Assembly: GCF_001548115.1 (NCBI RefSeq)
Contig: NZ_AP014821.1
Coordinates: forward strand, 1,116,001-1,180,000
Direction: 5' to 3'
Source: Geminocystis sp. NIES-3709
GTDB lineage: Bacteria; Cyanobacteriota; Cyanobacteriia; Cyanobacteriales; Cyanobacteriaceae
Length of the DNA: 64,000 bases
Translations under genes and position numbers: made by a program
Shown: positions 38,901 through 47,263 of the stretch, in pieces
Numbering within the stretch: position 1 is the stretch's first letter
Layout of the letters: each line of letters opens with the position of its first letter
Notes under the pieces: generated by a model
What the model was told of the DNA's origin: nothing
Databases searched by the model: none
The model's input: the letters and a program-made list of their open reading frames with translations, nothing else

Positions 38901-40118
38901 ATGCTCAAAAGTGATTTATTAATTTATCGTTATAGTGGGGAAGGTATTATTCCCAAAAAATTGCCTCTACAACCTGAATTTATTGATATGGCATTAGAGT
39001 TAATATACTGTTTTCAGGATTATGTCGGCAAAACTCAAGGAGAATTAGAGGAAAAATTGCAAGAATTAGAAGGAGATAGCCCAGAATATAAAATAAAACG
39101 GGGTTTATCTCATTTATTAAAAAATAGCTTTGCTCAGTTTGAAATTATTAGCCCTCTTAATCCTACTACTCTAAGAGAAAAAGTCTTTACCCTTGCGGCA
39201 CAAAATCCTCCTTTACCTGATTATCGAGGACAAACTTTAGACTCGATCGCATCCTTATTAAGTGTAGAATTAAAAAAGGAAGTATTACCCTCAGAAGTAG
39301 AACAAGGATTATACGCAGATTTACAGGAAAATCGCATCTTAACGCAATTTGAAACTCCTAGTGCAGAAACTCTTATCCATCGTTACAATATTTCTCAAGT
39401 ACAAGGAATTTTATACCGTGCCACGAATATTGTTATCAACGCTTATCGGAATGACCCCGGACAATATAAACTATTATTTCGTTACTTAAAATTATTTCAG
39501 TTAATGTCTTATATTGAGGGACATGCTGACACTGGTTTTACAATTACGATCGACGGTCCTACCAGTTTATTTAAGAGTAGTACTCGGTATGGTTTAGCCT
39601 TAGCCAAAATGATACCAGCTTTACTTCATGTTAGCAAATGGAATTTAGAAGCAAAATTGCGTATGAAAGACAGTTTTGGCAGTGGAGAAAAAACCCTTTA
39701 TTTTCAGTTAAATCATCAATGTGGTTTAGTGAGTCATTATGCCAACAACCAAAGTTATGACAGTCTTTTAGAAGAATCTTTTGCCAATAATTGGGAAAAA
39801 TTAAACACCGAATGGCGCTTAGAAAGGGAAGTTGACTTAATCCCCTTACCCGGTAGTGTAATGATACCAGATTTTCGATTAGTGCATCCTGATGGTAGAG
39901 ATTTTCTCCTAGAAATAGTCGGTTTTTGGCATCCTAATTATTTACAAAAAAAATTTTATCAAGTTAGTCGGGCAGAAATTGATAACTTAATTTTAGCCGT
40001 TTGTGAGCGTTTAAATTTAGTCAAAGCAGGAGTTAATTTTCAAGATTTACCCCATCGTTTAATATGGTTTAAAAATCGTTTATCTCCCAAAGATATTCTT
40101 CAATTAATTGAAAATTAA
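38901..40118 (+). CDS. DUF790/Bax1-like nuclease
   Basis: The 405-residue protein begins MLKSDLLIYRYSGEGIIPKK, the DUF790 signature. It carries the nuclease-like core VMIPDFRLVHPDGRDFLLEI and VGFWHPNYLQKKF (about residues 318-350), where Asp and Glu fit a PD-(D/E)XK site. The archaeal homologue Bax1 is a structure-specific nuclease that works with the helicase XPB in nucleotide excision repair. No XPB-like helicase gene is in the window, so a similar partner is an inference from the family. Confidence 0.85.
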   Translation: MLKSDLLIYRYSGEGIIPKKLPLQPEFIDMALELIYCFQDYVGKTQGELEEKLQELEGDSPEYKIKRGLSHLLKNSFAQFEIISPLNPTTLREKVFTLAAQNPPLPDYRGQTLDSIASLLSVELKKEVLPSEVEQGLYADLQENRILTQFETPSAETLIHRYNISQVQGILYRATNIVINAYRNDPGQYKLLFRYLKLFQLMSYIEGHADTGFTITIDGPTSLFKSSTRYGLALAKMIPALLHVSKWNLEAKLRMKDSFGSGEKTLYFQLNHQCGLVSHYANNQSYDSLLEESFANNWEKLNTEWRLEREVDLIPLPGSVMIPDFRLVHPDGRDFLLEIVGFWHPNYLQKKFYQVSRAEIDNLILAVCERLNLVKAGVNFQDLPHRLIWFKNRLSPKDILQLIEN

Positions 40119-40225
40119 GAATAAAAAATTTTTAATTTATAATACTTAAAATAGATAAATTTTAATTCCTATTTTATTTAAGTATTTTTTTATAGTAAAA
40201 AATATTAGTTCCTAATTCCTCATTT

Positions 40226-41314
40226 TTAATTGACAATTGCACCATCTTTAATTAATTCTTGTTTTTTCTCTTCATCTAAACCTAAATTAGAGGAAAAAAC
40301 AGCATTTTTAACATTAGTTTTACCTAAGCTAGTATTTTGTAAATTAGTATTAGTAAGATTCGCATAACTTAAATTAGCTCCAATAACATTAGCTAAGGCT
40401 AAACTGGCATTTTGTAAACTAGCATTTTGTAAATTAGTACCTTCTAAATAAGCACCACTTAAATCGGCTCCATTAAGTTTAATATATTTTAAATTTGCTT
40501 CACTAAAATCTGTATCCGTTAAATCTGCACCTCTTAAATTAGCATAGGAAAAATTGCTACCACTCAAATTTAAACCGCTTAAATTCACTCCCGTTAAATC
40601 TCCTCCAGCAAAATCACTTAAAGGATGTAAACCAGCTATCTCAGCTAACTCCATAAAATTATCTTTCTGAGTTTGATAAATAAATTGAATAATTTTTTTT
40701 AATAATTTACTTTCTTCCGTGAAAAGATTTTCTTGATTTTTATAAGATAAACTGGAGTCGTTTATATTTTCTTTAGATTTAAAAACAGCTTTACTAATAT
40801 AGGGTTTTAAATAAATCTTATCAATAAATTGTGCTAATTTTCGTTCTAAAACTGCGTGTTTATTAGGAGTAATATCATGAAGCCATAATCCTTCAATATC
40901 TGTTAAAAAAATATCTGCTTTTTTCGCTGAAATCTGTGCAGTTAATTCATAAATAGAATCTTGAATTTCTAAAACGCCTAATTTAATATTCGAGAGGTTA
41001 TCTTGTAAAAATTTTTGTTCAGGTGTGTGGTTAATTATCCATGTTGGTTGAGCGGAAAAAACTGAGTCAAAAACTTGGATTGATGAAGAATTTATTTGAT
41101 TTTTTTCCACCAATATAATATTATTTAATCCTAAGATTAACTGACTCGATCGAAGACTAAATTTTACTTTTCCATCCAAGATTTCTTCTTCTTGTTGATT
41201 AAATTTAAGATTGAGATATAAATCAAATTGATGAGTGGTATTTTCTTTAGGAATAACTCTTAATTCCATCAGTACACAATCGGGACATTGATTATGAGAT
41301 TCTAATAGTTGCAT
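40226..41314 (-). CDS. Pentapeptide repeat protein with unknown N-terminal domain
   Basis: The 362-residue protein has an N-terminal ~215-residue region of unrecognised fold that begins with a Cys pair (NQCPDCVLMELRVIP). The C-terminal ~130 residues are A(D/N)LXX pentapeptide repeats (for example DLTGVNLSGLNLSGSNFSYA, then ANLRGADLTDTDFSEANLKY), which form a right-handed quadrilateral beta-helix. It ends with a capping helix (LDEEKKQELIKDGAIVN). Pentapeptide proteins are numerous in cyanobacteria and few have known functions. There is no signal peptide, so it is likely cytosolic. Confidence 0.85.
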   Translation of the reverse strand: MQLLESHNQCPDCVLMELRVIPKENTTHQFDLYLNLKFNQQEEEILDGKVKFSLRSSQLILGLNNIILVEKNQINSSSIQVFDSVFSAQPTWIINHTPEQKFLQDNLSNIKLGVLEIQDSIYELTAQISAKKADIFLTDIEGLWLHDITPNKHAVLERKLAQFIDKIYLKPYISKAVFKSKENINDSSLSYKNQENLFTEESKLLKKIIQFIYQTQKDNFMELAEIAGLHPLSDFAGGDLTGVNLSGLNLSGSNFSYANLRGADLTDTDFSEANLKYIKLNGADLSGAYLEGTNLQNASLQNASLALANVIGANLSYANLTNTNLQNTSLGKTNVKNAVFSSNLGLDEEKKQELIKDGAIVN

Positions 41315-41553
41315 TGTTAAAATTATTTAAAATAAAATATAAAACCAATAAAATAAATTTATCAGACTAAATCATCTAACCTTCAAATCAAAATTAGATA
41401 TTGACCATTAATTATCTTTAAATAGAATATCATCTCAGGTTATGATAATGAAGGCAAAATCCCTGAACTGTTTACTCATTGAATACTGATAAGATTAGGC
41501 TCAGGAGTGCCAATATCATCTCATCAAACAAAACCCTCTGATAAAAATAGAAA

Positions 41554-42543
41554 ATGACTGCCACATCTTGGACTCGAAAACATATTATATCCTTAGAAGA
41601 CTTCTCGATCGATGAGTATAACGCTGTTTTAACTACCGCTTCAAGTTTCAAAGATGTGTTACAAAGTCGGACAAAAAAAGTCCCGGCATTACAAGGGCAA
41701 GTTGTTGCCAATATGTTTTTTGAACCTTCTACCCGTACTCGTAGTAGTTTTGAATTAGCGGCGAAAAGACTATCTGCCGATATACTAAATTTTGCTCCAA
41801 GTACATCCTCTTTAACCAAAGGGGAAACAATATTAGACACAGCAAAAACCTATTTAGCGATGGGTGCAAATATCATGGTAATTCGTCATAGTCAATCTGG
41901 TGTGCCTTTAAATATTGCCTTAGAAATGGATAGATTGCACTCAGGAGTTAGCATTTTTAACGGCGGTGACGGTTTACATCAACATCCCTCCCAAGGTTTA
42001 CTAGATTTGTTCACTATTTGCTCATCCCTAGATAGCAAAAACCCTCAAATTTCTTTATTAAAGAACAAAAAAATAGCTATTGTGGGAGATATTCTCCATT
42101 CTCGTGTTGCTCGTTCTAATATTAACAGTTTATTAGCTAGTGGGGCTCAAGTTCATTTAGCTTCTTCTCCTACTCTATTGCCTTCTTTATTTGGGGATAT
42201 TGTGAGTAGCAGTTATAAAGATAGGTTATTCTTACATTGGCAGTTAAAACCTGCTTTAGACAATGCCGATTTTGTGATGACTTTGCGATTACAAAAAGAA
42301 CGTATGAATGATTATTTATTACCGAGTCTCAGAGAATATCATCAATTGTTTGGAATTACCCTCGATCGACTAAAATGGTGTAAACCTGACGTTAAAGTAT
42401 TACATCCTGGCCCTGTAAATAGAGGAGTTGAAATTAGTTCAGAATTAATGGACAATGCTAACTTTAGCTTAATTTCTGATCAAGTTACCAATGGAGTTGC
42501 CGTACGCATGGCATTATTATATCTAATAGGCAATTCTAAATAA
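41554..42543 (+). CDS. pyrB: Aspartate carbamoyltransferase catalytic subunit
   Basis: PyrB condenses carbamoyl phosphate with aspartate in pyrimidine synthesis. The 329-residue protein has the carbamoyl-phosphate loop [18 protein letters not shown] (about residues 56-73), [12 protein letters not shown], and the aspartate-binding region [19 protein letters not shown]. All are intact and the length is normal. The gene lies ~55 bp before cbbY on the same strand, so co-transcription is possible though the pathways differ. Confidence 0.98.
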   Translation: MTATSWTRKHIISLEDFSIDEYNAVLTTASSFKDVLQSRTKKVPALQGQVVANMFFEPSTRTRSSFELAAKRLSADILNFAPSTSSLTKGETILDTAKTYLAMGANIMVIRHSQSGVPLNIALEMDRLHSGVSIFNGGDGLHQHPSQGLLDLFTICSSLDSKNPQISLLKNKKIAIVGDILHSRVARSNINSLLASGAQVHLASSPTLLPSLFGDIVSSSYKDRLFLHWQLKPALDNADFVMTLRLQKERMNDYLLPSLREYHQLFGITLDRLKWCKPDVKVLHPGPVNRGVEISSELMDNANFSLISDQVTNGVAVRMALLYLIGNSK

Positions 42544-42603
42544 GATTAAAACAAGTTAAAATTACAAAAAAATACATTTTAGTTTCTACCTAAATTATTG
42601 AAA

Positions 42604-43353
42604 ATGACTTTAAAAGCCTTAATATTTGATGTAGATGGCACATTGGCGGAAACAGAAAGAGATGGACACCGAGTAGCGTTTAACCTCGCTTTTGAATCGT
42701 CTGGTTTGTCTTGGCAATGGGATGTTGATACCTACGGAAAATTATTAGAAATTGGTGGAGGAAAAGAACGCTTAAAATACTATATAACCTACTATAAACC
42801 AGATTTACCCCAAAAAGAACCTTTAGATACTTTTATTCGCCATTTACACCTAGAAAAGAGTCGCTATTACGCTAAATTGTTAGTCAGTGATACTATCCCT
42901 TTACGGATTGGGGTAAAAAGATTGATTACAGAAGCTCGTCAAAAAGGTATTAGATTAGCGATCGCATCTACTGCATCAGAAGAAAATGTGAAAGCACTAC
43001 TAGACACAAGTTTAGGGAAAGAAATGGGGCAATGGTTTGAGGTAATTGCAGCAGGAGATATGGTAAAAAACAAAAAACCAGCCCCAGATATTTATTTATT
43101 AGCCTTAGAAAAACTTAATCTTTCTGCTGATGAATGTTTAGCGATCGAAGATACTAATCAGGGACTAATTGCCGCTTGTGAAGCAGGTTTAAAAACAGTA
43201 ATTACTGTCAATGATTATAGTAAAAATCAAGATTTCGATCGAGCAATTTTAGTCTTAAACCACTTAGGAGAACCTGATTTATTTTTTGAAGTAATTAAAG
43301 GAAATACTCATAATAAATCTTATTTTGACATCGAATTAGCTGAAAAATTATGA
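42604..43353 (+). CDS. CbbY-like HAD phosphatase
   Basis: The HAD-superfamily phosphatase has ~249 residues. Motif I is LIFDVDGTLAETERDGHRVA with the nucleophile and acid Asp, motif II is LAIASTASEENV, and motif IV is CLAIEDTNQGLIAACEAGLK. The overall form matches CbbY, which dephosphorylates xylulose-1,5-bisphosphate, an inhibitor of Rubisco made by side reactions. That role is plausible in a cyanobacterium. I chose ATG at 42604 over the TTG six bases upstream. It is close behind pyrB. Confidence 0.88.
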   Translation: MTLKALIFDVDGTLAETERDGHRVAFNLAFESSGLSWQWDVDTYGKLLEIGGGKERLKYYITYYKPDLPQKEPLDTFIRHLHLEKSRYYAKLLVSDTIPLRIGVKRLITEARQKGIRLAIASTASEENVKALLDTSLGKEMGQWFEVIAAGDMVKNKKPAPDIYLLALEKLNLSADECLAIEDTNQGLIAACEAGLKTVITVNDYSKNQDFDRAILVLNHLGEPDLFFEVIKGNTHNKSYFDIELAEKL

Positions 43354-43424
43354 GGAAGATAAGAATATAGGTTGATCATCAATCCCTTTGCACTGCCTTG
43401 ATTTTTCATTATTTAACCTAATAC

Positions 43425-43580
43425 TTAGATCTTGCATTAATCATAAAATATACTGATGAGGGGAGGAGATAGGAAGTAGGATACAGGAGATAGTAATAAG
43501 AATTGACTCAAACTTATTTTACATTGGTTTTCTCTGCAATATCTATTAAGTATTTTTGTTCTAGTGCAAAATCTGAGTAA
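43425..43580. repeat. MITE-like dispersed repeat, family B copy 1
   Basis: About 155 bp are bounded by TTAGATCTTGCA and TGCAAAATCTGAGTAA, which form an imperfect inverted pair. The inner part (ACTGATGAGGGGAGG, AGTAATAAGAATTGA, CTATTAAGTATTTTTGTTCT) matches the copy at 61.4 kb in the same order. It is non-coding. Confidence 0.8.
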
Positions 43581-43628
43581 TACCTAACACCTACTCCTCA
43601 TCACTTATATTTTTTCAAAACCGCCTAA

Positions 43629-44390
43629 CTACATTACCATACCACCGTCAACGTTAAAGACTTGTCCTGTAATATAATTAGAAGCTCGATCGCACGCTAG
43701 AAAACGGATCATTCCAGCGATTTCTTCGGGTTTTCCGTAACGATTAAGGGGAATCGCTTTTAAAATTTCTTCTGCTTGTAAACCATGAGTCATATCTGTT
43801 TCGATAAATCCGGGTGCAACGGCATTCACGGTAACACCACGACTGGCAAATTCTTTGGCAAGGGTTTTGGTTAAACCAATCACTCCTGCTTTTGCGGCAC
43901 TGTAGTTCGCTTGTCCGGGATTTCCCATTTGCCCTGCTACCGATGAAATATTAATAATTCTACCGCTTCTTTGTTTGAGCATAATTTTACTAGCTGTTTT
44001 ACAACATAAAAACACCCCTGTTAAGTTAAGGTTAATAACCTTTTGCCAGTCTTCCAATTTCATCCGCAATAGTAGGGTATCTCTGGTAATTCCTGCATTG
44101 TTGACTAAAACATCAATTCTCCCCCATTTATCGGTAGTTTGCTTAAACATTGCTTCTACTGCTTCCAATTCAGATACATCAGCACCAATTGCGATCGCTT
44201 CTCCACCGGCTCGAGTAATTTCTGCCACTACGTCATCGGCGGCTTGACTATTACTAGCATAGTTAACCACAACTTTTGCACCTTCAGAAGCTAAAGCGAA
44301 AGCGGTGGCTTTACCGATACCTCTGGATGCACCTGTTACAATAGCGACTTGATCTTTTAATCTTTGAAAATCAGGGGGTAAAAGTTCCAT
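43629..44390 (-). CDS. fabG: 3-oxoacyl-[acyl-carrier-protein] reductase FabG
   Basis: FabG reduces beta-ketoacyl-ACP with NADPH in type II fatty acid synthesis. The 253-residue short-chain dehydrogenase has the cofactor motif TGASRGIGKATAFALASEGA, the NNAG motif (VLVNNAGITRDTLLLRMK) and the catalytic Ser-Tyr-Lys set (INISSVAGQMGNPGQANYSA, then AKAG). The substrate-loop segment VAPGFIETDMTHGL and the end ITGQVFNVDGGMVM are typical FabG. It is monocistronic and divergent from the chelatase gene. Confidence 0.96.
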   Translation of the reverse strand: MELLPPDFQRLKDQVAIVTGASRGIGKATAFALASEGAKVVVNYASNSQAADDVVAEITRAGGEAIAIGADVSELEAVEAMFKQTTDKWGRIDVLVNNAGITRDTLLLRMKLEDWQKVINLNLTGVFLCCKTASKIMLKQRSGRIINISSVAGQMGNPGQANYSAAKAGVIGLTKTLAKEFASRGVTVNAVAPGFIETDMTHGLQAEEILKAIPLNRYGKPEEIAGMIRFLACDRASNYITGQVFNVDGGMVM

Positions 44391-44462
44391 ATTATTTAAA
44401 ATAGTGATATTAACAATAAACTCTGCATTGGTTAGTTTACCGTATTAGGAAGATAAGGTCTA

Positions 44463-45215
44463 ATGAATAATTTTTCCCCGTCAAGTACAGATTTTCGATT
44501 ATCCAAAGTTGCTTATCTTGTGGTGGTGCATGGTAGTCGAAATTCTAGTTATCGTCAACAATTAGATGAATTACAGGATTTAATTGTGGAAGGTTTAATG
44601 CAATCTTGTCTTTTAGCTACAGCTTATTTAGAATTGGGAGAAAAACCTTTATCTATTAGTATTATTGATTTTGCGATCGAATGTGCTAAAAACGGTTATC
44701 AAAAGCTGAAAATTTTACCCTTATTTCTTTTTTCTGGCACTCATGTTTTACAGGATATTCCCAAAGAAGTTAATATTGCGCAACAAAATTCTCCTGTTTT
44801 CCTTGAATTAATGTTTCCCATCGGTCAAAGTCGAGATTTAATAGATTTATTGAAGTCTAAATATCAAAAATATCCCCAGTACGATCGAATTTTATTTTGT
44901 CATGGTACCAGTCTCGAACAGGGAAAAGAAGAATCAAAGATTTTAGGAAAGAAATTAAACGCTCAAGTTGCTTACTGGTCAATTTCTCCTCATTTATCGA
45001 CAATTATCCAAAATATGATTAATTCTGGTTCTAAAAATATAGTTATTTTACCCTACTTTTTATTTTCAGGGAAAATTATAGACTCGATCGAACAAGATAT
45101 AAAACTTTTACAAGAAAAAACTAATATAAACCTCGTCTTATTATCTCCTTTGGGTGCAACGATCGAATTAGCACAAGTTATCATTCAAAAAATAAAAGAA
45201 AACCCTTATTTTTAA
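44463..45215 (+). CDS. Sirohydrochlorin chelatase (SirB/CbiX type)
   Basis: The 250-residue class II chelatase-like protein has two similar halves. The first shows LVVVHGSRNSSYRQQLDEL with the active-site His and LKILPLFLFSGTHVLQDIP with the second His. The second half repeats the fold (ILFCHGTSLEQGKEESK; IVILPYFLFSGKIIDSIEQD). It inserts Fe2+ (for siroheme) or Co2+ into sirohydrochlorin in the cytosol. Sequence does not decide the metal. The N-terminal ~15 residues before the core are not conserved in family style, so a later start is possible. Confidence 0.9.
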   Translation: MNNFSPSSTDFRLSKVAYLVVVHGSRNSSYRQQLDELQDLIVEGLMQSCLLATAYLELGEKPLSISIIDFAIECAKNGYQKLKILPLFLFSGTHVLQDIPKEVNIAQQNSPVFLELMFPIGQSRDLIDLLKSKYQKYPQYDRILFCHGTSLEQGKEESKILGKKLNAQVAYWSISPHLSTIIQNMINSGSKNIVILPYFLFSGKIIDSIEQDIKLLQEKTNINLVLLSPLGATIELAQVIIQKIKENPYF

Positions 45216-45341
45216 CACAAACTACAACGTATTTTTTTACAGTTACAATATCTTAATTTTGATTTTAAGTATTTCTCCTATCTTCTCTCTCCTAATTCCT
45301 ATCTCCTAACTTCATCAAAAGACTTTTTCAGCAAATTCTAA

Positions 45342-47075
45342 TTAGAAACCTAGGGTTAACGCTTCCCTTCTACGAGTGTCGGAAAAACCATAAAGAGAAT
45401 TATCTACTTTCATAATGCTTTGAGTACTACCGATGGCATTACTATCCGTTAAATTATGGCCTTTTTCCTCTAATAATTGGCGGGTATCTTGGTTTATTCC
45501 TCTTTCTAACAGTAATTTATCCGGTAGCCATTGATGATGAAAACGGGGAGACACTGTTGCTTCTGCAATATTCATATCAAAGTCAATTACATTCACAATG
45601 ATTTGTAAAACTGTATTGATAATTGTACTACCTCCCGGACTTCCTGTTACTAAAAATACTTGATCATCTTTCATCACAATAGTTGGTGTCATCGAACTTA
45701 ACATTCTTTTTTCAGGTGCGATCGCATTAAATTCTCCTCCTGTTAAATTGTAAGCATTACCGATACCTGGTTTTGCCACAAAATCATCCATTTCATTGTT
45801 TAATAAAATACCAGTATTTGGGACAGTTATTCCAGTACCATAACTAAAATTAAGGGTATAAGTATTAGACACCGCATTTCCATTTTTATCCACTACTGAA
45901 TAATGAGTTGTTTCATAACTTTCTCGAAAATTGTGAGGATTATTTAGGCTAATTTTTTCACTAGGAATTGCTTTTTTTTGATCTATTTGTAATCTTAAAA
46001 AATCTGCATATTTTTCTGAAATTAAACCTTCGATCGGAACGGAAATAAAATCAGGATCACCCAAATATTTTGCTCGATCGGCATAAGCTAATTTCATGGT
46101 TTCTGCCATTAAATGAATAGTATTAGCCGTATTTTGTCCTAATTTTTTTAAATCAAAACTTTCTAAAATATTTAACATTTGCACTAAATGAACACCTCCA
46201 GAACTAGGAGGAGGCATAGAATAAATTTTATAACCGTGATATTCTCCCTCGATCGAGTTTCTTATTTTTGGTTCATATTTTTTTAAATCATCCAAACTAA
46301 TTAAACCGCCATTAGCTTCCATTTCTTTGACAATATTAGTGGCAATTTCTCCTTCATAAAATGCTTTTTTCCCCTGTTGAGCAATTAATTTTAAACTATG
46401 AGCTAATTCGGGTTGTTGGAAAATTGAACCGACAACAGGAGGATTATTATTAGGAAAAAAAAGGCTCTGACTCACAGAGTTTTGTTGTAACGATTTACGA
46501 GCAAATTCTAAAGATTCATAAAAATCAAGGGTGACGGGAAAACCTTTCTCAGCCAATTCAATAGCCGGTTGTAACGCTCTTTCAAGAGAAATTGTACCAT
46601 ATTTTTCGAGGGCAAAAATTAATCCAGCTACTGTACCCGGTACACCTACAGCTAAATGACTAAAACGAGATTTATTATTATCCACGTCTCCTTTTTCATT
46701 AAGAAACATATCTCTTGTGGCTTTAAGAGGTGCTTTTTCCCGGTAATCGAGGGCTATATTCTCATTATTTTCGGCTCGATGAATTATCATAAATCCTCCT
46801 CCTCCAATATTTCCAGCTCTCGGCAATGTCACCGCTAAAGCAAAACCGACTGTTACCGCCGCATCAATGGCGTTACCTCCCTCTTTTAGCACTTGTAAAC
46901 CAGCTTGAGTAGATAATTTTTCTTGACTAGATACCATACCATCAGTGGCAACTACTGGATGGATAATGCTTTTAGTGTCGTAAATAGGTGATTGACTGAA
47001 GCTATATTCAACTCCTATGATTAATACAAGTGTAGCGGTTAAAATCCATAAATAAATTTTTTTTACTTTCACCAT
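45342..47075 (-). CDS. ggt: Gamma-glutamyltransferase
   Basis: GGT cleaves the gamma-glutamyl bond of glutathione in the periplasm. The 577-residue precursor has an N-terminal signal/anchor (YLWILTATLVLIIGVEYSFS) and the large-subunit start VVATDGMVSSQEKLSTQAGL with VLKEGGNAIDAAVTVGFAL. The self-processing site has the nucleophilic Thr in YETTHYSVVDKNGNAVSNTY. Downstream are LLNNEMDDFVAKPG and MLSSMTPTIVMKDDQVFLVTGSPGGS (positions ~457-482). All major motifs are present, so it is probably active. The MITE-like repeat at its 5' side separates it from the giant gene on the same strand. Confidence 0.95.
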   Translation of the reverse strand: MVKVKKIYLWILTATLVLIIGVEYSFSQSPIYDTKSIIHPVVATDGMVSSQEKLSTQAGLQVLKEGGNAIDAAVTVGFALAVTLPRAGNIGGGGFMIIHRAENNENIALDYREKAPLKATRDMFLNEKGDVDNNKSRFSHLAVGVPGTVAGLIFALEKYGTISLERALQPAIELAEKGFPVTLDFYESLEFARKSLQQNSVSQSLFFPNNNPPVVGSIFQQPELAHSLKLIAQQGKKAFYEGEIATNIVKEMEANGGLISLDDLKKYEPKIRNSIEGEYHGYKIYSMPPPSSGGVHLVQMLNILESFDLKKLGQNTANTIHLMAETMKLAYADRAKYLGDPDFISVPIEGLISEKYADFLRLQIDQKKAIPSEKISLNNPHNFRESYETTHYSVVDKNGNAVSNTYTLNFSYGTGITVPNTGILLNNEMDDFVAKPGIGNAYNLTGGEFNAIAPEKRMLSSMTPTIVMKDDQVFLVTGSPGGSTIINTVLQIIVNVIDFDMNIAEATVSPRFHHQWLPDKLLLERGINQDTRQLLEEKGHNLTDSNAIGSTQSIMKVDNSLYGFSDTRRREALTLGF

Positions 47076-47112
47076 CTAACATTCATCCTCAAAAGAATAA
47101 TTTTATCCTTCT

Positions 47113-47158
47113 AAACGGAAAAGATATTCGGAACAATCAAGGTCTTAACTAAGTTTAA
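47113..47158. repeat. Short dispersed repeat, copy 1
   Basis: GGAAAAGAT, then GGAACAA, CAAG and TTAACTAAGTTTAA occur in the same order and spacing here and at 60025-60070, with few differences over 46 bp. In the second copy CTTGG-AACAA-CCAAG forms a small hairpin. It overlaps the edge of the repeat at 47153. Confidence 0.7.
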
Positions 47159-47263
47159 CCTGAGTTCGGGATAAGCTGAAAGTATTATTTTCTCGTGGTC
47201 TGAAAACCTTATAGCTTCGTAGAAATAAGAATAAAATTGCCTTAACCCGAACTGAAGTTAAAT
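47153..47263. repeat. MITE-like element at the 3' end of the giant gene
   Basis: The 111-bp segment is bounded by ~22-bp imperfect inverted arms: GTTTAACCTGAGTTCGGGAT plus AAG at 47153-47175, and the complement of TTTAACTTCAGTTCGGGTTA plus AG at 47241-47263. The right arm contains the stop codon of the 3882-codon gene (47258-47260). It is non-coding. Confidence 0.75.

Noticed and set aside
40290-40620. Repeated TTAAATTAGCA-like DNA motifs
   Set aside because: They encode the pentapeptide repeats of the CDS at 40226-41314 and need no separate explanation.
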